Shown here: in pieces, positions 17,865-25,597 of the stretch
How the letters are laid out: the number at the start of each line of letters is the position of its first letter
How positions within the stretch are numbered: the stretch's first letter is position 1
Source of the DNA: Bacteroides sp.
GTDB taxonomy: Bacteria; Bacteroidota; Bacteroidia; Bacteroidales; Bacteroidaceae
Assembly (NCBI GenBank): GCA_017621035.1
Contig: JAGATY010000057.1
Coordinates: 1-51,839, forward strand
Direction of reading: 5' to 3'
Length of the DNA: 51,839 nt
Translations under genes and position numbers: made by a program
The notes under the pieces: model-generated
What the model was told of the DNA's origin: nothing
What the model saw: the letters and a program-made list of their open reading frames with translations, nothing else
Database searches by the model: none

Positions 17865-18332
17865 TTATTTAAAACTGATTAAGTATTTAGTATATTTTAT
17901 TTCGTTGTATGTAAAATTCAAGTCCTCATCTACCATCTTGGGGCGTTTGGCTCCCTCTTCTTTTACTTTCTTTTGGATGGTAAGTATAATATGGGTGTCA
18001 TCTGCCTCTTTCAGGATGCCGCTTAGTTTGCGTCCGTCCTTACTCAATACCTCTACCTCTTCACCTACATGATTGAGGTATTGTTGTAGTACTTTAAATG
18101 GCTGTCCGATGCCTGCCGAACCTACTTCCAATTCAAAGTCTTCCACTTCACGGTCCAATTTTGACTCGATAAAGCGACTCAGCTCTACGCAATCTTCAAT
18201 CCACACACCCTCCTTGTGGTCTATTTCCACCAGGATTTTGTTTTCGGGACTGATGGTTACCTCTACCAAGAAGTACTCTTTACCATCCAGCCACTCTTCA
18301 ACAATTTGACAAACAGTTTTCTTTTCAATCAT
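17865..18332 (-). CDS. rimP: Ribosome maturation factor RimP
   Basis: 155 residues from the ATG at 18332 (MIEKKTVCQIVEEWL). The frame extends upstream to 18407, but that would put the start inside the promoter region and add residues without similarity, so the internal ATG is preferred. Family features are FLVEVTISPENKILVEIDH, then DCVELSRFIESKLDREVEDF and FELEVGSAGIGQPFK (the family's conserved 'evsSPG' region). The C-terminal Sm-like domain contains KLSGILKEADD. RimP assists late assembly of the 30S subunit. It is first in the operon with nusA and infB. Confidence 0.95.
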   Translation of the reverse strand: MIEKKTVCQIVEEWLDGKEYFLVEVTISPENKILVEIDHKEGVWIEDCVELSRFIESKLDREVEDFELEVGSAGIGQPFKVLQQYLNHVGEEVEVLSKDGRKLSGILKEADDTHIILTIQKKVKEEGAKRPKMVDEDLNFTYNEIKYTKYLISFK

Positions 18333-18353
18333 GATATACTTAAACCTATAGGG

Positions 18354-18386
18354 AATAAAAAAGAGGAGCTTAATCGCCCCTCCTCT
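18354..18386 (-). promoter_or_regulatory. Terminator-like hairpin (attenuator candidate) in the rimP leader
   Basis: On the minus strand AGAGGAG and CTCCTCT form a 7-bp stem with an 11-nt loop, followed immediately by TTTTTTATT. It lies between the consensus promoter (18405-18435) and the rimP ATG (18332), beginning roughly 13 nt after the predicted transcription start. This is a complete rho-independent terminator shape inside the leader of an essential operon. Regulation by attenuation or by NusA is inference. Confidence 0.65.
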
Positions 18387-18404
18387 ATTCATCCGTTTCG
18401 GTGG

Positions 18405-18435
18405 CAAAGGTATAAATAATCTATTCTCCTACAAA
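18405..18435 (-). promoter_or_regulatory. Consensus promoter for rimP-nusA-infB
   Basis: On the minus strand TTTG (18435-18432), exactly 19 bases, then TACCTTTG (18412-18405). This matches the Bacteroidetes TTTG-N19-TANNTTTG pattern. Transcription should start near 18399, giving a leader of about 65 nt. Confidence 0.85.
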
Positions 18436-18502
18436 ATATTAGATGAAAAAAAGATATATTTAGGAAGATTTACGCCTCTATTCCGGTCTGATTGGTCGTT
18501 TA

Positions 18503-19636
18503 TCACTTGATTTCTTTTGTGAAACAACGACGTTTTTTGTGTTGCTCAGTCTTGAAATACTCCCATTGAGCTTGTACTTTTCCGTTCAATTCCAGCTCCG
18601 GATTGCTTTCTGCATATTCAAAGCCCAACTGCTGATACACCGGTATCAGGTCAGAGAACAGCAAGGCATTCACACCCTTGTTTTGGTACTCCGGCTTCAC
18701 TGCCACCAGCAGCAAATCCAGCATTTTGGGATATTTTTTTAAGAAGATAGTCTTCAGCAGATAGTACCAGCCCCAAGGTAACAGACGGCCTTTGGCTTTC
18801 TGCAACGCTTTTGAAAGTGAAGGCATGGAGATGCCCACAGCCACCAGTTTGTCTTCTGTGTCGGTCACCAAAGTCACCATGCGCAAGTCCAAAATAGGGA
18901 GATAAGCTTTAATGTACTGCTCTATTTGTTTGGGTGAAAGAGCTGAATAGCCATAAAGCGGTGCATAAGCCTCATTCATCAACTCGAAGATGGCTTGTCC
19001 GTACTTAGAAGCTATTTCTTTGGCAGAAGAACACTTAACCACGTTCAGATTATACTTTCTTTGGATCAGATCTGAGATGCGTTTGTGCTTGTCGGGGATA
19101 GCTTCCGGAATGTAAATCTTGTACTCCACCCAGTCTGCATCTTTTTCAAATCCCATGCGCTCCATGTGCTGCGGATAATAGGGATAGTTGTAGATGGTGG
19201 CCATTGTGCTCAGTTGGTCGAAGCCTTCCACCAGCATGCCCTCGGCGTCGAAGTCGGTAAATCCCAAAGGACCTTGAATATGTGTCATGCCGCGCTCCTT
19301 TCCCCACTTTTCCACGGCGTTGATGAGTGCGTCTGCCACCTCTGCATCATCTACAAAGTCTATCCAGCCGAAGCGGACCTCTTTTTTGCCCCATGTCTGG
19401 TTGGCACGGTTGTTGATGATGGCAGCCACACGACCTACCAACTTACCATCCTTGTAGGCCAGGAAATAATCTGCCTCGCAAAACTCGAAGGCTGCATTTT
19501 TCTTCTTGTCAAAGGTGGAGAGCATGTCGTCAAATAGGTCGGGCACAGAATAGGGGTTATTCTTGTAAAGCTCATAGTTGAAGCGGATAAACTTCTTCAA
19601 CTCGCTATTGTTGGAAACTGTTTTAATGGTAACCAT
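18503..19636 (-). CDS. GNAT-like acyltransferase family protein of unknown substrate
   Basis: 377 residues, soluble, no signal peptide. The N-terminal half contains DYFLAYKDGKLVGRVAAIIN, a typical GNAT strand-turn with basic residues, and ALINAVEKWGKERGMTHIQG. The C-terminal half has a second GNAT-like stretch, LLLVAVKPEYQNKGVNALLF, where Q/RxxGxG-type acetyl-CoA binding would be expected (here EYQNKGVNA). The double-GNAT layout is that of a conserved Bacteroidetes family usually annotated as N-acetyltransferase or hypothetical protein. Substrate is unknown. It follows the antiporter gene after 36 bases on the same strand and is probably co-transcribed with it. Confidence 0.8.
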   Translation of the reverse strand: MVTIKTVSNNSELKKFIRFNYELYKNNPYSVPDLFDDMLSTFDKKKNAAFEFCEADYFLAYKDGKLVGRVAAIINNRANQTWGKKEVRFGWIDFVDDAEVADALINAVEKWGKERGMTHIQGPLGFTDFDAEGMLVEGFDQLSTMATIYNYPYYPQHMERMGFEKDADWVEYKIYIPEAIPDKHKRISDLIQRKYNLNVVKCSSAKEIASKYGQAIFELMNEAYAPLYGYSALSPKQIEQYIKAYLPILDLRMVTLVTDTEDKLVAVGISMPSLSKALQKAKGRLLPWGWYYLLKTIFLKKYPKMLDLLLVAVKPEYQNKGVNALLFSDLIPVYQQLGFEYAESNPELELNGKVQAQWEYFKTEQHKKRRCFTKEIK

Positions 19637-19672
19637 AAATGAGATATGATTGTTGATAATACTATAATTTCT

Positions 19673-20635
19673 TTACAGCTGGCAGATTAGGAATACTGTA
19701 TAGGCCACGTAGCAGAGAATCAGGAACGTTCCTTCCACGCGAGTAATGGTTCGCTTGCCAAAAAAGATGCCAAACAGCCAAAGTAAGATGCTGCTGGCCA
19801 CCAAAACATAGAGGTCGAAGTTTGTAATGCCTGTCATGTGCAGCGGAGTGATGCTGGCCGAGCAGCCAAGCACGAAGAATACATTGAAGATATTGCTGCC
19901 CACCACATTTCCGATGGCAATTTCCGGATTCTTCTTCAGAGCAGCCACAACCGATGTTGCAAGCTCCGGAAGTGAGGTTCCGCCGGCCACAAGTGTCAGA
20001 CCGATGATAGATTCGCTTACACCCAGGCTGCGGGCTATTCCGCTGGCACCGTCAACGAATAGCGTGCCGCCCCAAATCAGTCCGGCCAGACCGCCAACGA
20101 TGTAGAGCAGTGATTTCCACATGGGCAGTGCTTTGATGTCACCTGTCTCCTCTTCTTTCTCCTGCGGATTGTTCTTGGCGATGGCAAAAGTATATCCCAA
20201 GAAGATGGCAAAGAAGCAGAGCATCAGCAAACCGTCTGCTTTGCTCAAAATGTTCTCCGAAGTGCCATCCAGAAAGAGGTCATTGGCACAAATCAGCACC
20301 ACGAGTGAGGAGAGGATGCAAAGAGGTATCTCCTTCAGCAACGTATTTCTGTTTACAACGATGGGAGCAAACAGCGCCGTGCAGCCCACAATCATCAACG
20401 CATTGAAAATGTTACTTCCCACCACGTTACCGATGGCAATGTCTGCGTTTCCCTTTAAAGCCGACGATACACTCACCGTCAACTCCGGTGTAGAGGTTCC
20501 AAAGGCCACGATGGTCAGACCGATGACAATGTTAGGGATGTTAAAACGTTTGGCTACCGAAGCCGCGCCATCTGTCAAGCCGTTGGCACCCAAAAGAACG
20601 AGGAGAAGACCTCCTACAAGAAGAATTATATCCAT
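19673..20635 (-). CDS. Calcium/sodium antiporter, YrbG-type CaCA family
   Basis: 320 residues from the ATG at 20635. An upstream Met at 20686 lies upstream of the -7 box and is rejected. Ten hydrophobic helices are arranged as two inverted repeats. The two alpha-repeat ion-binding motifs are clear: VAFGTSTPELTVSV with GNVVGSNIFNAL in the first half, and VAGGTSLPELATSV with GNVVGSNIFNVF in the second half. The acidic residues in TPEL and LPEL are the cation ligands in this family. Likely exchanges Ca2+ for Na+ across the inner membrane. It is divergent from radA with facing promoters about 30 bp apart. Confidence 0.95.
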   Translation of the reverse strand: MDIILLVGGLLLVLLGANGLTDGAASVAKRFNIPNIVIGLTIVAFGTSTPELTVSVSSALKGNADIAIGNVVGSNIFNALMIVGCTALFAPIVVNRNTLLKEIPLCILSSLVVLICANDLFLDGTSENILSKADGLLMLCFFAIFLGYTFAIAKNNPQEKEEETGDIKALPMWKSLLYIVGGLAGLIWGGTLFVDGASGIARSLGVSESIIGLTLVAGGTSLPELATSVVAALKKNPEIAIGNVVGSNIFNVFFVLGCSASITPLHMTGITNFDLYVLVASSILLWLFGIFFGKRTITRVEGTFLILCYVAYTVFLICQL

Positions 20636-20655
20636 GATTGATTGCTTTTTGCGTG

Positions 20656-20687
20656 CAAAGATAGTGTAAGGCCGGCGAAGAACCAAA
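20656..20687 (-). promoter_or_regulatory. Promoter of the antiporter gene
   Basis: TTTG (20687-20684), 20 bases, TATCTTTG (20663-20656) on the minus strand, ending 20 bases before the ATG at 20635. Confidence 0.75.
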
Positions 20688-20691
20688 ATTA

Positions 20692-20723
20692 TTTGTTACT
20701 TCGCCTCTCTTGCACTATCTTTG
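20692..20723 (+). promoter_or_regulatory. Promoter of radA
   Basis: TTTG (20692-20695), 20 bases, TATCTTTG (20716-20723). Back to back with the antiporter promoter; the two -33 elements are only 4 bases apart. Confidence 0.75.
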
Positions 20724-20758
20724 CTTCCGATTCACGTTACCTAGAACGATTTATAACA

Positions 20759-22141
20759 ATGGCCAAAGAAAAAACCGTCTACGTCTGCAGCAACTGCGGG
20801 CAAGATTCTCCCAAATGGGTGGGAAAATGTCCCGCCTGCGGACAATGGAACACCTATGTAGAACAGCTGATACGCAAAGAGGCACCCTCCGCCCGCAATG
20901 CAGTGGTGGCAGCTGCCGGACTGACTGTAGAGAAGAAGCCACGACCGCTGACTTTAGACGAAATTGAGGCCGGCGACGAGCCACGCATCGACATGCACGA
21001 CGACGAGTTGAATCGAGTCCTGGGTGGAGGATTGGTACAAGGTTCCCTCGTCTTGCTGGGAGGCGAGCCGGGCATCGGAAAGTCAACGCTCATCCTGCAA
21101 ACCGTGTTAAGAATGCCGGAAAAGAGAATCCTCTACGTCAGCGGAGAAGAGAGTGCCCGACAGTTGAAACTTCGGGCCGACCGCATCCGGCACAACACTT
21201 CCGACTGCCTCATTGTCTGCGAAACCTCCCTGGAGCAAATCTTTGTCCACATCAAGAACACCCGCCCCGACCTGGTCATCATCGACTCCATCCAGACGAT
21301 TGCTACCGAGAGCGTAGACTCCTCCCCCGGCAGCATCACGCAAGTGCGAGAGTGTGCCGCCACCATCCTCCGCTATGCCAAAGAGAGCCATACACCCGTC
21401 ATCCTCATCGGACACATCAATAAGGAGGGCAGCATTGCAGGCCCGAAGGTGCTGGAGCACATCGTGGACACCGTCCTCCAGTTCGAGGGCGACCAGCACT
21501 ACATGTACCGCATCCTGCGAAGCATCAAAAACCGTTTCGGAAGCACGGCAGAGCTGGGAATCTACGAAATGCGGCAAGACGGCCTCCGCCAGGTGAGTAA
21601 CCCCTCCGAACTACTCCTCACGCAAGACCACGAGGGCATGAGCGGCATCTCCATAGCCTCCGCCATCGAGGGAATACGCCCCTTCCTCATCGAAGTACAA
21701 GCCCTGGTCAGCTCCGCCGTCTACGGTAACCCCCAACGCTCCGCCACAGGTTTCGACATCCGCCGCATGAACATGCTCCTGGCCGTCTTAGAGAAGCGCG
21801 TAGGCTTCAAACTGGCCCAAAAAGACGTCTTCCTCAACATTGCCGGCGGCTTGCGCGTAAGCGACCCCGCCATAGACCTCTCCGTCATCTCCGCCATCCT
21901 ATCCAGCAACATGGACACGGCCATCGAGGCCGAAGTCTGCCTCGCCGGAGAGGTCGGACTCAGTGGAGAGATACGCCCCGTCAACCGCATCGAGCAGCGA
22001 ATCTCCGAAGCCGAGAAGCTCGGCTTCCGCCGCTTCATCCTTCCCCGTTACAACCTGCAAGGCCTGGACGCCCGAAAGTTCGACATCCAGCTCGTCCCCG
22101 TCCGCAAGGTAGAAGAAGCCTTCCGGGCACTATTCGGATAG
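20759..22141 (+). CDS. radA: DNA repair protein RadA (Sms)
   Basis: 460 residues from the ATG at 20759 (MAKEKTVYVCSNCG). The open frame starts at 20642, but that is upstream of the promoter. The N-terminal C4 zinc finger is CSNCGQDSPKWVGKCPACG. The RecA-like ATPase has Walker A GGEPGIGKSTLILQ and the RadA-specific KNRFG motif in SIKNRFGSTAELGIYEM. The C-terminal domain is Lon-protease-like (FLNIAGGLRVSDPAIDLSVI, LAGEVGLSGEIRPV) without a need for proteolysis. RadA promotes branch migration during recombinational repair. The gene is noticeably GC-rich compared with the 18-20 kb neighbours. Confidence 0.97.
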   Translation: MAKEKTVYVCSNCGQDSPKWVGKCPACGQWNTYVEQLIRKEAPSARNAVVAAAGLTVEKKPRPLTLDEIEAGDEPRIDMHDDELNRVLGGGLVQGSLVLLGGEPGIGKSTLILQTVLRMPEKRILYVSGEESARQLKLRADRIRHNTSDCLIVCETSLEQIFVHIKNTRPDLVIIDSIQTIATESVDSSPGSITQVRECAATILRYAKESHTPVILIGHINKEGSIAGPKVLEHIVDTVLQFEGDQHYMYRILRSIKNRFGSTAELGIYEMRQDGLRQVSNPSELLLTQDHEGMSGISIASAIEGIRPFLIEVQALVSSAVYGNPQRSATGFDIRRMNMLLAVLEKRVGFKLAQKDVFLNIAGGLRVSDPAIDLSVISAILSSNMDTAIEAEVCLAGEVGLSGEIRPVNRIEQRISEAEKLGFRRFILPRYNLQGLDARKFDIQLVPVRKVEEAFRALFG

Positions 22142-22194
22142 GTCGGCGGAAAAAATAAAGCCTTCCAAGCTAACAGCGGCTGAAAGAATATTGT

Positions 22195-22202
22195 TATTTT
22201 TG
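22195..22202 (+). promoter_or_regulatory. -7 box upstream of the zeta-toxin pair
   Basis: TATTTTTG matches TANNTTTG and lies 39 bases upstream of the favoured ATG at 22242. No good TTTG is present at -33. Confidence 0.55.
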
Positions 22203-22241
22203 CCAACGAATGTCAGTAAAACCATCAAATCGGATATTTTT

Positions 22242-22451
22242 ATGTCGGAAAAAGAAATGAACGCATACCGATTCACCTCGGGTCAGGAGCCCAGCGACGA
22301 AATGCTGAGCCAATTGATGAAAGAAGTGGCTCTCGAAGCCCGCGAAAGCAGCAAAAAAGCCGCTGATGCCCACTTCGAGCAGATGAGAAGGAACATCGCC
22401 AACCAGAAAACGGCGTGGGAAGAACGTATAAATAGCATCATCAATGGCTAA
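22242..22451 (+). CDS. Small helical protein upstream of zeta-like kinase (candidate antitoxin)
   Basis: 69 residues from the ATG at 22242 (MSEKEMNAYRF). An ATG at 22257 is the alternative, and a frame opening at 22191 begins before the promoter. The protein is highly charged, predicted almost all helix, with no DNA-binding motif I recognise (ALEARESSKKAADAHFEQM is a typical amphipathic stretch). It overlaps the zeta-like gene by 8 bases, typical of co-translated toxin-antitoxin pairs. Zeta/PezT toxins are normally held inactive by a small helical partner (epsilon/PezA), so an antitoxin or chaperone role is plausible but inferred from position. Confidence 0.8.
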   Translation: MSEKEMNAYRFTSGQEPSDEMLSQLMKEVALEARESSKKAADAHFEQMRRNIANQKTAWEERINSIING

Positions 22452-23052
22452 AGAAGGACACAAACCTGAGTTGATTGTCATCGCCGGCCCCAATGGTTCG
22501 GGAAAAACTTCTGTCACGAAACGATTCTTGCACCACGAATGGGCAGAAGGTACTATTTACATCAATCCGGACGAGGTTGCCAACGATATGTTTGGCGATT
22601 GGAACTCTCGCGAGGCAGTCATCAGTGCTGCCAACTACTGTGCCCGCTGGCGTGAACGCTGTCTGGAAGAGCGGAAAAGCTTCGTCTTCGAGACTGTGAT
22701 GTCTGCAGCCGATAAGATTGACTTCATAGCCAAGGCCAAGAGGAACGGATTCTTCATCCGCCTGTTTTTCATCTCCACCGCCGGCCCCACCATCAATGCT
22801 GCCCGTATTGCCGACCGCGTCATGAAGGGCGGACACGACGTACCTATCACAAAAATCATCTCCAGATACTACAAATCGATTGAAAACTGCAAGGCTGTAT
22901 CCGGCATTGTCGACAGACTCTATGTCTATGACAACTCGGTGGACGGCGAGGAGGCTAAGTTGCAATTCCGACTGACAAATGGCAACATGGCCAAGCTCTA
23001 TGTGAGCGATGTGCCCGAATGGGCGCAAGCCATCCTGCCCGATGCCGACTGA
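22444..23052 (+). CDS. Zeta-toxin-family P-loop kinase
   Basis: 202 residues. Walker A IAGPNGSGKTSVTKRFL is at residues 12-28. The zeta-type segment YINPDEVANDM follows, then FETVMSAADKIDFI, equivalent to the substrate-binding 'fEt' region of zeta toxins. A later Arg-containing lid is in AARIADRVMKGGHDVP. Zeta/PezT enzymes phosphorylate UDP-N-acetylglucosamine and block peptidoglycan synthesis. Many chromosomal homologues of this compact form (about 200 residues) are annotated only as zeta toxin family or AAA ATPases, and their substrate is unknown. It follows radA and overlaps a small helical protein that may control it. Both key motifs look intact, so it is probably an active kinase. Confidence 0.88.
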   Translation: MAKEGHKPELIVIAGPNGSGKTSVTKRFLHHEWAEGTIYINPDEVANDMFGDWNSREAVISAANYCARWRERCLEERKSFVFETVMSAADKIDFIAKAKRNGFFIRLFFISTAGPTINAARIADRVMKGGHDVPITKIISRYYKSIENCKAVSGIVDRLYVYDNSVDGEEAKLQFRLTNGNMAKLYVSDVPEWAQAILPDAD

Positions 23053-23178
23053 GGTGGTTGGCTTCTTCGGCGCATCCATTTCCTTTTGTTTTTAGCTGTT
23101 TCCCGCCCGCAGATTACTCGGTAATCGGAGGTTGGGAGGGTGTGAAGAGGGGTTGGGGTTTAAAAAGTGATGATGGAA

Positions 23179-23365
23179 TTTTGAAAACGAGCGGTAGAGG
23201 TTTAGGTATTGGTGATTGTATTTTGAAAATGGATGCTAGTTTTCCTAAAATAAATGTTGGAAAATGGAGAATTAGGGGTCGTTTTCCTAAAATTGATGTT
23301 GGAAAATGGAAGATGGAGGGTCGTTTTCAAAAATCTAACGATGAAAAATGGAGGGCGGGGGTCTG
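23179..23365. repeat. Degenerate 42-bp tandem repeat
   Basis: Three adjacent 42-bp units start at 23240, 23282 and 23324, each opening TTTTC(C/A). The first two share TTTTCCTAAAAT, TGATGTTGGAAAATGGA-like and GGGTCG blocks. An older unit starts at 23179 (TTTTGAAAACGAGCGG), followed by a 19-bp partial unit. Forty-two bp is four helical turns and also 14 codons, so the open frame through it stays open by period alone. Confidence 0.8.
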
Positions 23366-23404
23366 TTTTTCATTTTCAAAGGATGGTTTTTTGAAAAAAG
23401 GGGC

Positions 23405-23412
23405 TATCTTTG
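23405..23412 (+). promoter_or_regulatory. -7 box upstream of the AraC-type gene
   Basis: TATCTTTG matches TANNTTTG, 30 bases upstream of the ATG at 23443. The -33 position has only a partial match (GATG). Confidence 0.6.
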
Positions 23413-23442
23413 CCGTTGAAATCAATCGGAAAGGAGTTTTTT

Positions 23443-23910
23443 ATGACCTGCGAACCTCAATTTACGCTCGATGAGCTGTACATTACCCCTTTTACCCTCC
23501 GCCGACTGTACGATGAGGAGGGAAATGCCCGCTATGTGGCTTTGCAACGCAACACGGCCCCGTCGGGGGTGCGCTTGTTGGACGAGTTGCTGTTGGGCAT
23601 CAGTCGCGGCACGGAGTCGTGCGTTTCTTTTCGCAAGCGGCACGGTATCACGCGCTCGAAACTGAGTGCGCTGGTGGAGTTGCTGACGGGTTTGACGTGT
23701 GATGAGTTTTTTCTCCACTTCCGGCTGCGTATGGCGGATGAGTTGCTGCGTTACACGCCGCTGAGCATCGGTGAGGTGGCCGCGCGAAGCGGTTTCGGCA
23801 CGCATACTAACTTCTGCGTGGCCTGCCAGAACCATTACAAATGTACGCCGGCGGCTCGTCGCCGCTCGCTGCGGGGGAAGAACGATGTGAACCGCTTCCG
23901 GCTGGCGTAG
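23443..23910 (+). CDS. AraC-type HTH protein without a sensor domain
   Basis: 155 residues from the ATG at 23443 (MTCEPQFTLDELY). The C-terminal half is an AraC double helix-turn-helix. The first helix set is around FFLHFRLRMADELLRYTPLS and the second is IGEVAARSGFGTHTNFCVAC, with the terminal NHYKCTPAARRRS corresponding to the family's 'F.k.fG.TP..yR'. The N-terminal 60 residues are too short for a normal AraC cupin. It lies 153 bases upstream of the redox cassette on the same strand and may regulate it. A second promoter box (24022-24029) suggests that the cassette has its own start. Confidence 0.8.
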   Translation: MTCEPQFTLDELYITPFTLRRLYDEEGNARYVALQRNTAPSGVRLLDELLLGISRGTESCVSFRKRHGITRSKLSALVELLTGLTCDEFFLHFRLRMADELLRYTPLSIGEVAARSGFGTHTNFCVACQNHYKCTPAARRRSLRGKNDVNRFRLA

Positions 23911-24021
23911 CGGGGAGTTCTGCCCCTCGGTTGCTCTCTTCCGACCCTCTTCCGGAGGGGGTTGTGGGGCGGGCAATGGATTATTTTGGGTCGGCAAGAG
24001 GCCGATGTGGTTGGAAAAGTG

Positions 24022-24029
24022 TACATTTG
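24022..24029 (+). promoter_or_regulatory. -7 box of the redox cassette
   Basis: TACATTTG matches TANNTTTG and lies 34 bases upstream of the polyferredoxin ATG. No TTTG is found at the expected -33 position, which would fit an activator-dependent promoter. Confidence 0.55.
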
Positions 24030-24063
24030 TGGCAAAATCTGCTTCATCATTTAAATCAAAGAT

Positions 24064-25542
24064 ATGTTACGTAAAATCAGACTGACGCTGGCCGTTCTTT
24101 TCTTTGCGCTGACTACGCTGCTGTTCCTGGACTTCACGGGTACGGTGCATGCGTGGTTCGGATGGATGGCTAAAATTCAATTTTTGCCGGCTCTGCTGGC
24201 ACTGAATGTGGGTGTGGTGGCGGCTTTGGTGCTGCTGACGCTGTTGTTGGGCAGGGTTTACTGCTCGGTAATCTGTCCGCTGGGCGTTTTTCAGGATGTG
24301 GTTTCGTGGCTGCACGGGCGGCGGGCGAAGAATCGTTTCCGTCACTCTCCTGCCCTCTCTTGGCTGCGCTGGAGCCTGCTGATACTGTTTGTGGTGGCTT
24401 TGCTGACGGGCGTGGGCTCTTTTGTGGCTTTGCTGGCTCCTTACAGCTCGTGGGGACGCATTGCCGGCTCGTTGCTGGCTCCTCTCTATCAGTGGGGAAA
24501 CAATCTGTTGGCCTTGTTGGCCGAGCGGATGCAGAGTTATGCCTTTTACGAGACGGAGGTGTGGCTGAAGAGCCTGCCGACGCTGCTGATTGCGCTCGTC
24601 AGCTGTGTGACGCTGGTGGTGCTGGCTTGGCGAGGCGGCCGAACCTATTGCAACACGCTCTGTCCGGTAGGTACGGTGCTTGGATTCCTCTCGCGGTATG
24701 CCTGGCTGAGGCCCGTCATCGATGTAAAGAAGTGTAACGGCTGCGGATTGTGCGAGCGAAACTGCAAAGCCTCGTGCATCGACAGTAAAAACCACGCCAT
24801 CGACTACAGCCGCTGCGTCAGCTGCATGGATTGCCTGGAAAAGTGTCGCAAAGGCGCCATCTCTTACGCGCATCCGAAAGCCCAACCGACCGAAGCCTTG
24901 GCCGAGCCCTCGGCAGACACCGGCCGACGCAGTTTTCTCACCGCCACGGCACTAGCAACCGCTACGGCTGCCTTGAAGGCGCAGGAGATGAAGGTGGATG
25001 GAGGTTTGGCCGCCATCGAGGACAAGGTGATGCCTCGCCGACACACGCCCATCGTTCCGCCGGGTGCGGGCAGCCTTCGCAACTTCAATCAGCACTGCAC
25101 GGCCTGCCAGCTGTGCGTCTCGGTCTGCCCTAACGGCGTTCTTCGCCCCGGCACAGATCTCATGACACTGATGCAGCCCGTTGCCTCCTACGAGCGGGGT
25201 CACTGCCGACCGGAGTGCACCAAGTGCAGCGATGTTTGTCCCGCCGGCGCCATACGTCCCATCAGTGTGGAAGAGAAGTCGTCCACCCAAATAGGACATG
25301 CCGTCTGGATTAAGAAGAATTGTGTGGTGCTGACCGACGATGTGGCCTGCGGAAACTGTGCCCGCCACTGTCCGACGGGAGCCATTCAGATGGTGGAGGA
25401 CAAGATGAGTGCCAAGCATCGGCTGCTGCCCGTTGTCGACACCGAGCGTTGCATCGGCTGCGGAGCTTGCGAGCATCTTTGCCCGGCGCGACCCTTCAGC
25501 GCCATCTACGTGGAAGGCCACGAGGTTCACCGAACCATCTGA
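24064..25542 (+). CDS. Membrane polyferredoxin, NapH-like/NapG-like fusion
   Basis: 492 residues in two halves. Residues 1-215 form a NapH-like membrane part: about five hydrophobic helices with two CxxxCP motifs (VYCSVICPLG and TYCNTLCPVG). Residues about 220-275 carry two ferredoxin motifs (CNGCGLCERNC, CVSCMDCLEKC). At 288-310 there is an internal twin-arginine-type segment (RRSFLTATALATATAALKA). After that come four more Fe-S motifs (CTACQLCVSVC, CRPECTKCSDVC, CGNCARHC, CIGCGACEHLC), an arrangement like the periplasmic ferredoxin NapG. NapH and NapG jointly pass quinol electrons to periplasmic acceptors. Fusion with a Tat-like segment as linker suggests a cytoplasmic cluster pair and a periplasmic cluster set in one chain. 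The electron acceptor is likely the exported aldo/keto reductase downstream. Confidence 0.88.
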   Translation: MLRKIRLTLAVLFFALTTLLFLDFTGTVHAWFGWMAKIQFLPALLALNVGVVAALVLLTLLLGRVYCSVICPLGVFQDVVSWLHGRRAKNRFRHSPALSWLRWSLLILFVVALLTGVGSFVALLAPYSSWGRIAGSLLAPLYQWGNNLLALLAERMQSYAFYETEVWLKSLPTLLIALVSCVTLVVLAWRGGRTYCNTLCPVGTVLGFLSRYAWLRPVIDVKKCNGCGLCERNCKASCIDSKNHAIDYSRCVSCMDCLEKCRKGAISYAHPKAQPTEALAEPSADTGRRSFLTATALATATAALKAQEMKVDGGLAAIEDKVMPRRHTPIVPPGAGSLRNFNQHCTACQLCVSVCPNGVLRPGTDLMTLMQPVASYERGHCRPECTKCSDVCPAGAIRPISVEEKSSTQIGHAVWIKKNCVVLTDDVACGNCARHCPTGAIQMVEDKMSAKHRLLPVVDTERCIGCGACEHLCPARPFSAIYVEGHEVHRTI

Positions 25543-25597
25543 TGCCACTTTTGCGAGACGAGAACCCTACTTTTCAATCAATTATCTGTAAGAAATC

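Larger units (their letters stand above)
23053..23442. other. Intergenic region with 42-bp tandem repeats
   Basis: 390 bases without a supported gene. An open frame crosses it on the plus strand but consists of repeat-encoded residues and ends inside the next gene in another frame. It contains a 42-bp-period repeat (23179-23365) and a -7 box for the next gene. Confidence 0.65.

Noticed and set aside
18333-18407. Longer N-terminus for RimP
   Set aside because: The extension would be encoded by the leader hairpin and promoter box region; normal family length starts at 18332.
20642-20758. Longer N-terminus for RadA
   Set aside because: The extension lies upstream of and across the promoter; the ATG at 20759 gives the normal zinc-finger N-terminus.
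23019-23474. 151-codon frame across the 42-bp repeats
   Set aside because: Kept open by the repeat period, starts within the zeta-toxin gene, ends inside the AraC-type gene in another frame; no recognisable domain.
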